Assembly (NCBI GenBank): GCA_020439605.1 | Contig: JAGQSI010000137.1 | Span: 1-5,054, forward strand | Direction of reading: 5' to 3' | From: Acidimicrobiales bacterium | GTDB lineage: Bacteria; Actinomycetota; Acidimicrobiia; Acidimicrobiales; Iamiaceae | DNA length: 5,054 bases | In this document: one piece after another, positions 1 to 4,308 of the stretch | How positions within the stretch are numbered: position 1 is the stretch's first letter | How the letters are laid out: the number at the start of each line of letters is the position of its first letter | The notes under the pieces: model-generated | Seen by the model: only the letters and a program-made list of their open reading frames with translations | Databases searched by the model: none | Told to the model about the DNA's origin: nothing | Position numbers and translations under genes: made by a program

Positions 1-168
1 GCGGCCGGGACCGACCTCGAACTCGACCTTCTGTCCCTCTTCCAGGTTGCGGTAGCCGCTGCCCGCGATCTGGGAGAAGTGGACGAAGATGTCCTCGGAG
101 TTGTCGTCACGGCTGATGAAGCCGTAACCCTTCTCGGAGTTGAAGAACTTCACGGTGCCTGTTGCCAA
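1..168 (-). CDS. csp: Cold shock protein, CspA family (partial, C-terminus off the left edge)
   Basis: A small OB-fold protein that binds single-stranded RNA/DNA; family members act as RNA chaperones in the cytoplasm. The minus strand reads [20 protein letters not shown] and continues without a stop for 56 codons to the window edge. The RNP1 motif KGYGFI is at residues 13-18 and RNP2 (DIFVHF) at 26-31, both intact. Family members are about 65-70 residues, so roughly the last ten are missing. The start is TTG at 168: it gives the canonical MATGTVK N-terminus, no ATG or GTG fits, and a purine-rich GAGAGAG lies 7 nt upstream. Residue 8 is Phe where many family members have Trp (VKWFN), a conservative aromatic change. 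The next upstream gene on this strand ends 215 bp away, so it probably has its own promoter and a long leader. Family identity is near certain; cold induction is not shown by the sequence. Confidence 0.96.
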   Translation of the reverse strand, partial: MATGTVKFFNSEKGYGFISRDDNSEDIFVHFSQIAGSGYRNLEEGQKVEFEVGPGR

Positions 169-383
169 GGTATTTCTCTCTCTGCTTATTTCGAGCTAGT
201 CCGTGCGACGTGCTCGGGCCATAGCGTACGTCAACTCGCGAGGCAAGGTGACTATTTCTTGGTTTTGGTTACCGAGCACCCCTATGGGCTCGCCCGGCTG
301 GTCGGCCTGGTGAAAGCCGCCAGCAGAGCTCATTGCGGACCGTTCAACCTGGCTCATCCTGTCCGAGCTGAGCCTGTACCAGC
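169..383 (-). other. Intergenic region / probable long leader of the csp gene
   Basis: This 215-bp gap separates two minus-strand genes. I found no convincing coding sequence in it. A 63-codon minus-strand frame from a TTG at 387 exists but has no recognisable features. The cold shock gene's ribosome-binding stretch (GAGAGAG, read on the minus strand) is at 176-182. TTGACG and TACGCT hexamers occur near 215-235 on the minus strand but not at usual -35/-10 spacing, so no promoter is called. Many csp genes carry long regulatory 5' leaders; whether this one does is inference. Confidence 0.35.
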
Positions 384-1352
384 TCAACCCGTGTAGGTCG
401 GCTCGGCCGATATTGGCTCCGCTGGGACCGGCGACGGGGGCAGAGGGTAGGTGTTTTCTATCGGGGCAGCGGTTGGGATAGTTGGGTCAGATGGGGCCGT
501 CGTTACTGTCGGGCCCGGTGGTGTGGACTCAGGGAAGGGCACTGTGACGCCGGGGCCGATTCCTCCCGAGAGCACCTGGAGGCCCCACGGCGGCGAAGCA
601 TTCACCAGGCGCCCCGCGATACATTCAACCGTCACCGGCCGGATGGTCGCGCCGGACTTGTGTGCGGTGAGCGTGTAGATGCCCGGGGTGACATTTACGA
701 AGGTGACGCCACCGTCTGCGGTGGTCTCTTCGAGAGCGCGGTCGGGCCAGATGAGTTCAGCGTGGCTGCCATTGAAGTAGATAGGGGTGGCACCCTGGGC
801 GGGCGTTGGTGAGATGGTCACCGTGGCTCCGGGCTCGCCGTGGGTGCCATCTGGTGCGCCGACACCTAGCGAGTAGCCCTCTCGGGTAACCGTTGCCGCT
901 ATGTGGCAAAGGCTCGGGTCGGTTTCGACGTCGAGGAGAGTTTCGAACAGCCTGATGAGACTGTGGGCGGGGGACTGGAACGTGACATCGGTGAGGTCAT
1001 GGTCCACGTCGGTGAACCTGGCTGTGTGGATCGGGTAGCGGACTTCGTTGCCGTCCATCGCAAAGGTCACGTCGAATCCTGCTGGTATGGCTTCGATGCG
1101 CCATCGTCCGCTGGAATCGGTTACAGCGGAGAGTTCCGGGTACTCGATCAAGTAGACGGTGAATCCCGCAACGGTGCCACCACCGGGTCCAAACGACCAC
1201 AGTCTTCCTTGCGCCGTGACTGTGTCTCCGGGCGCGGCGGTAGCGACCTGCGCTGAGACAGCGACCTGCGCGGTGGTGGTTGCCACAACCAGAGCAACCA
1301 CGGCGACCACTGCACTCACCGCCGAGTAGACCCTTCGAGTCGTTCCTTGCAT
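384..1352 (-). CDS. Secreted protein with two carboxypeptidase-regulatory-like beta-sandwich domains and a Pro-rich tail
   Basis: A 322-residue exported protein of unknown role. It starts with a signal peptide: charged MQGTTRR, then a hydrophobic stretch at about residues 9-27, with probable cleavage in the Ala-rich part at 33-40. A first beta-sandwich-like unit (about 42-125) carries VTDSSGRWRIEAIPAGFDVTF, and a second (about 150-245) carries TTADGGVTFVNVTPGIYTL. Both fit the 'D.G.f.f..vppG.Y.lt' pattern of carboxypeptidase-regulatory-like or Ig-like repeats. C149 and C244 bracket the second unit and could form a disulfide. Residues 271-322 are a Pro/Thr-rich tail with no LPXTG motif and no C-terminal membrane segment, so it may be released or loosely wall-associated. 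I chose ATG1352 because GGGAG lies 5 nt upstream and the signal peptide is then conventional. A GTG at 1394 in frame, with AAGG 8 nt upstream, would add 14 residues. No enzymatic motif is visible; an adhesin or structural role is only a guess. Confidence 0.85.
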   Translation of the reverse strand: MQGTTRRVYSAVSAVVAVVALVVATTTAQVAVSAQVATAAPGDTVTAQGRLWSFGPGGGTVAGFTVYLIEYPELSAVTDSSGRWRIEAIPAGFDVTFAMDGNEVRYPIHTARFTDVDHDLTDVTFQSPAHSLIRLFETLLDVETDPSLCHIAATVTREGYSLGVGAPDGTHGEPGATVTISPTPAQGATPIYFNGSHAELIWPDRALEETTADGGVTFVNVTPGIYTLTAHKSGATIRPVTVECIAGRLVNASPPWGLQVLSGGIGPGVTVPFPESTPPGPTVTTAPSDPTIPTAAPIENTYPLPPSPVPAEPISAEPTYTG

Positions 1353-1434
1353 GGGTGCTCCCGCTGAGAGTCGCGCAACTTCGAACTTGGTCACGAACCA
1401 CGCCTTCGCGATCGTGTCCGGAGGGTCAAGGAGA

Positions 1435-1476
1435 TTCGTACCGCCAACGCCACTATTGGTGCGATTTCGGTACGAA
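1435..1476. repeat. Inverted repeat TTCGTACC/GGTACGAA with 26-nt loop
   Basis: TTCGTACC at 1435-1442 is the exact reverse complement of GGTACGAA at 1469-1476. It lies between the tRNA-Cys gene and the secreted-protein gene on the minus strand. It could fold in a transcript or be two operator half-sites. The long spacing makes either reading tentative. Confidence 0.45.
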
Positions 1477-1478
1477 CC

Positions 1479-1498
1479 CCTGAACCCCGGGGTTCAGG
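1479..1498. repeat. Perfect 20-bp palindrome (CCTGAACCCC arms)
   Basis: The ten bases CCTGAACCCC are followed directly by their exact reverse complement GGGGTTCAGG. As DNA this is a two-fold-symmetric candidate operator. As RNA it can form an 8-bp stem with a CCGG loop. GAACCCC also occurs at 1474-1480 and 1505-1511 in direct orientation, so the motif is present three times plus one inverted copy within 38 bp. Its right arm also pairs with 1503-1511, so the two hairpins exclude each other. Confidence 0.6.
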
Positions 1499-1511
1499 TC
1501 AACTGAACCCC
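1489..1511 (-). terminator. Candidate tRNA-Cys terminator hairpin (9-bp stem, 5-nt loop, no U-tract)
   Basis: Read on the minus strand, GGGGTTCAG, a 5-nt loop TTGAC and CTGAACCCC form a perfect 9-bp stem beginning 3 nt after the encoded CCA of the tRNA. The position is right for an intrinsic terminator or processing signal. No run of T follows, but U-poor terminators are common in high-GC actinobacteria. The distal arm can instead pair with 1479-1488, giving a competing structure. Confidence 0.45.
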
Positions 1512-1514
1512 TTG

Positions 1515-1589
1515 TGGAGGCGCCGCCGGGAATCGAACCCGGGTACAGGGCTTTGCAGGCCCTTGCCTAAGCCACTCGGCCACGACGCC
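1515..1589 (-). tRNA. tRNA-Cys (anticodon GCA)
   Basis: The minus strand folds as a complete cloverleaf. The 7-bp acceptor stem pairs GGCGTCG with CGGCGCC, with one G-U pair. The D-arm begins GCCGAGTGG. The anticodon arm is AGGGC-CTGCAAA-GCCCT with GCA at the anticodon, read as cysteine. The T-arm is CCGGG-TTCGATT-CCCGG. The discriminator base is U73, the established identity base for cysteine tRNA, and the 3' CCA is encoded at 1515-1517. It has a short variable loop, so it is not a class II tRNA. It runs away from the permease gene and toward the secreted-protein gene. Confidence 0.96.
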
Positions 1590-1598
1590 AGAGGCGGT

Positions 1599-1605
1599 TA
1601 CCCTA
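1599..1605. promoter_or_regulatory. Overlapping divergent -10-like hexamers
   Basis: TACCCTA gives TACCCT on the plus strand (1599-1604) and TAGGGT on the minus strand (1605-1600). Both fit the actinobacterial TANNNT -10 pattern. The minus copy ends 10 nt before the tRNA-Cys 5' end. The plus copy is 21 nt before the permease GTG. No good -35 is visible for either, so this rests on position and a short motif. Confidence 0.35.
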
Positions 1606-1625
1606 GCGGACGCGAAGGCCGTACT

Positions 1626-2387
1626 GTGATTCCGATGTCGGGCTTGGAAGCTGCTCTAGTCTTCGCAGCGGGATTCGCCTGTGGGGTGGTAAATGCAATT
1701 GCTGGCGGTGGCTCTTTGATCCTTTTCCCGGCATTGGCAGCTACGGGTATGGGCACGCTCAGCGCAAATGTCACCAACTCGGTTGCGACTTGGCCCGGCT
1801 ATCTCGGAAGTGTCTGGGGCTTTCGCAAAGAACTCGAGGGCAAGCATCGCTTCTTGATGCCGTTGGCTATGGCCACAGTGGTTGGCTCGGTGATCGGTTG
1901 CTGGTTGCTTCTTTCTACCTCCACCGAGATGTTCGACCAGATCGTGCCGGTACTAGTCCTCGCAGCAGGGGCGCTCGTCGCAGTACAGCCACGACTGTCG
2001 GCCCGGGTGGCTGCTGGGGAGGGAAGATCGCGGCGCGCCAAGATTGTCCAGCTGATAGCGATAGGCGCCGCTGCTGTATATGGCGGGTACTTCGGCGCTG
2101 CGCTAGGCGTCATCTTTCTCGGAGTACTGGGGCTCACCGTTGGGGGCTCGTTACGAGAACTGAATGCACTTAAAGCTGCTCTTTCGCTGATTGACGCAAC
2201 AGTAAGCGTGGTGGCCTTCTCGGCCTTTGGCCCAGTCAGGTGGGGTGCAGTTCTTGTTGCAGCGCCAGCTGCGCTCATCGGCGGCTACGTGGGAGCACGA
2301 CTGGCCCGCCGGATCGACCCTGACCTGCTTCGGATTCTGGTGGTGGGGTTCTCGGTGTTGGTGGCGGTGGCGTTGTTCGCCACCTGA
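1626..2387 (+). CDS. TauE/SafE-family membrane permease
   Basis: A 253-residue integral membrane protein of the TauE/SafE family (formerly DUF81). Characterised members export sulfite/sulfoacetate or move other organic anions; the substrate here cannot be read from sequence. The N-terminal half has the family signature NAIAGGGSLILFP at residues 23-35, then ANVTNSVATWPGYLG (47-61). The C-terminal half repeats the design with YGGYFGAALGVIFLGVLGL (152-170) and a hydrophobic end (206-224, 233-252). There are about seven or eight membrane segments, and the length is normal (about 250). The start chosen is GTG1626 because GAAGG sits 7 nt upstream. ATG1635 is in frame but leaves 16 nt to that site and would remove three residues. 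The open frame extends further upstream only through the tRNA antisense strand. It is transcribed divergently from tRNA-Cys and converges on a lipoprotein gene. No sulfur-metabolism neighbour is present to suggest a substrate. Confidence 0.92.
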   Translation: MIPMSGLEAALVFAAGFACGVVNAIAGGGSLILFPALAATGMGTLSANVTNSVATWPGYLGSVWGFRKELEGKHRFLMPLAMATVVGSVIGCWLLLSTSTEMFDQIVPVLVLAAGALVAVQPRLSARVAAGEGRSRRAKIVQLIAIGAAAVYGGYFGAALGVIFLGVLGLTVGGSLRELNALKAALSLIDATVSVVAFSAFGPVRWGAVLVAAPAALIGGYVGARLARRIDPDLLRILVVGFSVLVAVALFAT

Positions 2388-2402
2388 TTGTTCGCCACTC
2401 GA
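2373..2402. repeat. 15-bp tandem duplication over the permease stop codon
   Basis: TTGTTCGCCACCTGA (2373-2387) is followed immediately by TTGTTCGCCACTCGA (2388-2402), 13 of 15 bases identical, and by a third partial TTGTT. The first copy encodes the last four residues and the stop of the permease. The second fills nearly all of the 22-bp gap to the convergent lipoprotein stop. It looks like a recent slippage duplication. No hairpin terminator is evident between the two genes. Confidence 0.6.
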
Positions 2403-2409
2403 TTGTTGG

Positions 2410-2703
2410 TCAACTGCTGGTGCAGAGCACCACGACATTGGAGTACTGCTCAAACGCCTTGGAGTTGGTCTTGAGCGAGTCTGTGGTGGAGAGCGCAGCC
2501 ATAGTTGGTTGGTCCAAGGCGTTGAGAATGCAATCTGCATGCTTCTGGGAGAAGGTGTCATTGAGGCGGGTCTCAACCTGCTCGCGTTGAATCTCAGCTT
2601 CGGTTGGGGGGTCACCAGCACATCCGGCAAGGACCAGCACCAGCGCCGAGAGGCTCACGATCAGCCGTGATCTCTTGTTGGTTCGTGGTCTCAACCCAGC
2701 CAT
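2410..2703 (-). CDS. Small putative lipoprotein (97 aa)
   Basis: A short exported protein of unknown function. A basic N-region (RPRTNKRSR) and a hydrophobic core (about residues 14-26) lead to a lipobox LAGC with Cys28. This is the classic signal peptidase II site for lipid attachment and outer-face membrane anchoring. The mature part is about 70 residues, mostly helical in character, with Cys58 (HADCIL) and Cys94 (VVLCTSS) that could form a disulfide bridging start and end of the domain. I do not recognise the family, although small two-Cys secreted domains of this kind recur in actinobacteria. Start ATG2703 is supported by GAGGA 7 nt upstream. It is divergent from the GNAT-like gene and convergent with the permease, so it is probably monocistronic. 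Confidence 0.85.
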   Translation of the reverse strand: MAGLRPRTNKRSRLIVSLSALVLVLAGCAGDPPTEAEIQREQVETRLNDTFSQKHADCILNALDQPTMAALSTTDSLKTNSKAFEQYSNVVVLCTSS

Positions 2704-2846
2704 GGTTCAATCCTCGCGCAACCAGAGCACAAGAGGAAGACAGGTCTGCTGATGCCCTTGAAGCTCCATCAGTTTTGCGTTGGGAGTCCCCATAGAGTGA
2801 ACTTGTAGGTCACGTGTCTGTCACGCGAAGGGGTTCCAGACCGCTC
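2704..2846. promoter_or_regulatory. Divergent promoter region between lipoprotein and GNAT-like genes
   Basis: This 143-bp region must serve both divergent genes. On the plus strand TAGAGT at 2793-2798 fits the TANNNT -10 pattern and would give a leader of about 40 nt to ATG2847, or a nearly leaderless message if GTG2814 is used. No well-spaced -35 accompanies it. On the minus strand I see the lipoprotein ribosome-binding site (GAGGA, 2711-2715) but no clear -10. Confidence 0.3.
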
Positions 2847-3512
2847 ATGGCTATCGAAGTTGAAACCAAGGACTGTACGCAGCTCGGAGATTTAGAGCTT
2901 GCGGAGATGGCGGATCTATGCGCGGATGGGCCGCTGCGATTTGAGGTCGGGACGCTGTCCAAGGCCGCCGAGGGGTGGGTCCTGGTATCGCTGGCACGCG
3001 AGGCCGGCAAGCTCAAGGGCTTCTCCTACAGCACCCTCGAGCGCATTGGTGGTACGCCGAGCGTGATCGTCGGGCTGGCGTCCGTTAAGCGCACGGCGAA
3101 GCGAGACACCGTGCTTCGTGCGATTGTCGCGGACCAGATGCGTCGAGCCGTCATGGCGTTCCCCGACGAGGACGTACTTGTTGGCACCCGCTTTGCCACT
3201 GTCTCCGGCTATGACGCGTTCCGCACGCTGGTGGACATCGTGCCACGGCCCGATTACATCGCCACCGGCGAGGAGCGGGCATGGGGCCGGCGTCTGGCAA
3301 AACGGTTCGGTATCGGTGCGAACCGCTATGACGAGCGAACCTTTGTTGTTCGTGGAGATGATTCGCATCCCGAGGTGCTCGACCATGAGAGCCTCAAGCC
3401 CGAAAAGGTTGAGTGCTACTCGGAGTTCTTCGCTGCGGTGGACGAAGTTCGTGGAGACGCTCTCATCGCCTTTGGCTGGGCAACAGCTGACGATTTGCTC
3501 AAACTGGCCTGA
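2847..3512 (+). CDS. GNAT-fold-like protein of unknown function
   Basis: A soluble protein of 221 residues from ATG2847, with no signal peptide or membrane segment. Its middle resembles a GNAT N-acyltransferase core: two strands joined by a turn (WVLVSLAREAGKLKGFSYST), a further strand (PSVIVGLASVKRT), then a helix (DTVLRAIVADQMRRAVMAFP) and a strand with a downstream aromatic segment (VLVGTRFATVSGYDAF). The typical acetyl-CoA-binding Q/R-x-x-G-x-G/A loop is not evident; the place it would occupy reads RTAKRD. Activity is therefore uncertain, and the family call rests on pattern of secondary structure rather than a diagnostic motif. The start is uncertain. ATG2847 has AAGGGG 13 nt upstream, which is far. 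GTG2814 in frame would add 11 residues (MSVTRRGSRPL) with only a weak AGGT. It is followed after 22 bp by a nitroreductase-family gene on the same strand, suggesting an operon. Confidence 0.8.
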   Translation: MAIEVETKDCTQLGDLELAEMADLCADGPLRFEVGTLSKAAEGWVLVSLAREAGKLKGFSYSTLERIGGTPSVIVGLASVKRTAKRDTVLRAIVADQMRRAVMAFPDEDVLVGTRFATVSGYDAFRTLVDIVPRPDYIATGEERAWGRRLAKRFGIGANRYDERTFVVRGDDSHPEVLDHESLKPEKVECYSEFFAAVDEVRGDALIAFGWATADDLLKLA

Positions 3513-3518
3513 GCACGG

Positions 3519-3536
3519 ACCTAGGGTTTCCTAGGT
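3519..3536 (+). promoter_or_regulatory. Inverted repeat over the nitroreductase ribosome-binding site and start
   Basis: ACCTAGG (3519-3525) and CCTAGGT (3530-3536) are perfect reverse complements around GTTT. The stem covers the only visible Shine-Dalgarno candidate (AGGG, 3523-3526) and the first two bases of the GTG start. In the message it would form a 7-bp, 4-nt-loop hairpin hiding initiation unless opened, for example by ribosomes finishing the upstream gene 22 bp before. Each arm also contains the palindrome CCTAGG, so a protein-binding role is possible too. Confidence 0.5.
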
Positions 3537-4140
3537 GGAGCTTGATAGAGCCATCAGAACGCGCCGGATGGTGCGGTCTTTCAGCGATACGCCGGTAACG
3601 CCAGATGTGGTGGACAATCTGGTGGACCTTGCACGGCGAGCTCCGAGTGCCGGCAATGCTCAGGGTTGTCGGTTCCTGGTACTGGACACTCCCGGCGACG
3701 TAGATCGGTACTGGGCCAGGACCCTCGACCCGGATCGCCGGGCCAGTTTCAGATGGCAGAGCCTGGTCACAGCGCCCGTTCTCATCGTTGTTGCAGTGCG
3801 CCCCGAAACCTATGTGGAGCGATACGCCGAAGCCGATAAGGCCCATACCGGTTTGGGAGAATCCGAGGGCTCGTGGCCGGTGCCCTACTGGTGGGTGGAC
3901 GCCGGCGCAGCTATCGAACACATTTTGTTGGGTGCAGTGGATGCAGGTCTGGGGGCGTGCCTCTTCGGGTTGTTCGCCCATGAGGCAGCGGTAGCTGAGG
4001 AATTCGGTGTGGACCCGCGCTGGAGACTCGCTGGGACAATCGCCATTGGTCACAGGGCTGCGGATTCTCCCGGGAGATCTTCGTCTCGGGAGAGGAGACC
4101 GCTGGGTGAGGTGCTCATGAGAGGCAACTGGAAAAGCTGA
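3535..4140 (+). CDS. Nitroreductase-family FMN-dependent oxidoreductase
   Basis: A 201-residue cytoplasmic flavoenzyme of the nitroreductase superfamily; members use FMN and NAD(P)H, but the natural substrate is not predictable here. FMN-phosphate contacts are expected from RTRRMVRSF (8-16), which matches the family's R-R-S/x-x-R-x-F opening, and from APSAGNAQ (36-43). The central helix AAIEHILLGAVDAGLGACLFG (125-145) is the typical dimer-interface helix ending in GLG. The C-terminal IGHRAA (171-176) and RRPLGEVL (187-194) match the G-x-P and R-x-x-L-E-E-x closing motifs, in degenerate form. Length is normal for the short nitroreductases. The start is GTG3535, preceded 8 nt upstream by AGGG inside a start-codon hairpin. 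The spacing of 22 bp after the GNAT-like gene implies cotranscription and possibly a joint modification pathway, which is inference. Confidence 0.92.
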   Translation: MELDRAIRTRRMVRSFSDTPVTPDVVDNLVDLARRAPSAGNAQGCRFLVLDTPGDVDRYWARTLDPDRRASFRWQSLVTAPVLIVVAVRPETYVERYAEADKAHTGLGESEGSWPVPYWWVDAGAAIEHILLGAVDAGLGACLFGLFAHEAAVAEEFGVDPRWRLAGTIAIGHRAADSPGRSSSRERRPLGEVLMRGNWKS

Positions 4141-4146
4141 CGGCCA

Positions 4147-4181
4147 TCTGATTTAGAGATGCAAACTATTGCTAAATCAGA
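4147..4181 (+). terminator. 10-bp-arm inverted repeat after the nitroreductase gene
   Basis: TCTGATTTAG (4147-4156) and CTAAATCAGA (4172-4181) are perfect reverse complements around a 15-nt loop. The repeat begins 6 bp after the nitroreductase stop, as expected for a transcription terminator. The stem is AT-rich, the loop is long and no T-tract follows, so the terminator reading is weak. It abuts the CRP-like site at 4182-4197, so it could instead be an operator for the downstream Rpf-like gene. Confidence 0.4.
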
Positions 4182-4197
4182 AGTGACGATAATCACA
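4182..4197. promoter_or_regulatory. CRP/GlxR-family operator candidate
   Basis: AGTGACGATAATCACA matches the CRP consensus TGTGA-N6-TCACA at nine of its ten fixed positions (only the first base differs). It is centred about 120 bp before the ATG of the Rpf-like gene. CRP (Rv3676) is known to control rpfA in M. tuberculosis, and GlxR controls rpf genes in Corynebacterium glutamicum. The site overlaps GATAAT (4188-4193), a possible -10. If that promoter is used, binding would repress; with a promoter further downstream, binding could activate. The cognate regulator is not in this window. Confidence 0.6.
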
Positions 4198-4231
4198 TGA
4201 CGATTGGGTTACGAAATCGTCAGTTATGTGA
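4184..4231. repeat. TGACGAT direct and inverted repeats with an extended stem
   Basis: TGACGAT occurs at 4184-4190 and again exactly 14 bp on at 4198-4204, with an inverted copy (ATCGTCA) at 4216-4222. TGACGATT (4198-4205) pairs with AATCGTCA (4215-4222). After a 4-nt bulge (GTTA) the flanking TCACA (4193-4197) pairs with TGTGA (4227-4231), giving a 13-bp stem in all. One TCACA is the right half of the CRP-like site, so this structure or operator array overlaps it. Confidence 0.5.
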
Positions 4232-4251
4232 CATACTGATGCTCCCTTCAA

Positions 4252-4282
4252 GCACACGGTGTTGGACGCCGTCCCCGTGTGC
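4252..4282 (+). repeat. Leader hairpin GCACACGG/CCGTGTGC
   Basis: GCACACGG (4252-4259) and CCGTGTGC (4275-4282) form a perfect 8-bp GC-rich stem with a 15-nt loop in the 5' leader of the Rpf-like gene, ending 12 nt before its Shine-Dalgarno. No terminator-like T-run follows. A leader structure affecting translation or RNA stability is plausible; no known riboswitch class was recognised. Confidence 0.4.
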
Positions 4283-4294
4283 CCCCTCTCCCTC

Positions 4295-4300
4295 AAGGAG
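4295..4300 (+). promoter_or_regulatory. Shine-Dalgarno AAGGAG of the Rpf-like gene
   Basis: AAGGAG lies 8 nt before ATG4309. It fixes that codon as the start in preference to an in-frame GTG at 4279, which has no such site. CTCC at 4288-4291 could pair with GGAG at 4297-4300 across a 5-nt loop and partly mask it. Confidence 0.8.
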
Positions 4301-4308
4301 CTTCACCC

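Noticed and set aside
196..387. Minus-strand 63-codon frame starting with TTG that overlaps the upstream stop codon
   Set aside because: Weak start, no domain, signal peptide or good ribosome-binding site; more likely csp leader. Kept only as a side remark.
79..396. Plus-strand 105-codon open frame
   Set aside because: It is antisense to the unmistakable cold shock gene and the end of the secreted-protein gene, and has no family features or ribosome-binding site.
1512..1625. Upstream extension of the permease frame
   Set aside because: It runs through the antisense of tRNA-Cys and encodes nothing family-like; the protein starts at GTG1626 or ATG1635.
2151..2630. Long minus-strand frame of 159 codons (and the plus-strand frame 2227-2670)
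   Set aside because: Both overlap the permease or lipoprotein in another frame, and the translations are low-complexity shadows without motifs.
3499..4053. Minus-strand 184-codon frame
   Set aside because: Fully antisense to the nitroreductase-family gene, whose motifs are clear; no independent support.
4141..4308. c-di-AMP (ydaO-type) riboswitch upstream of the Rpf-like gene
   Set aside because: This class is common before actinobacterial rpf genes, so I looked for it, but I could not find its conserved purine-rich core segments or junction layout.
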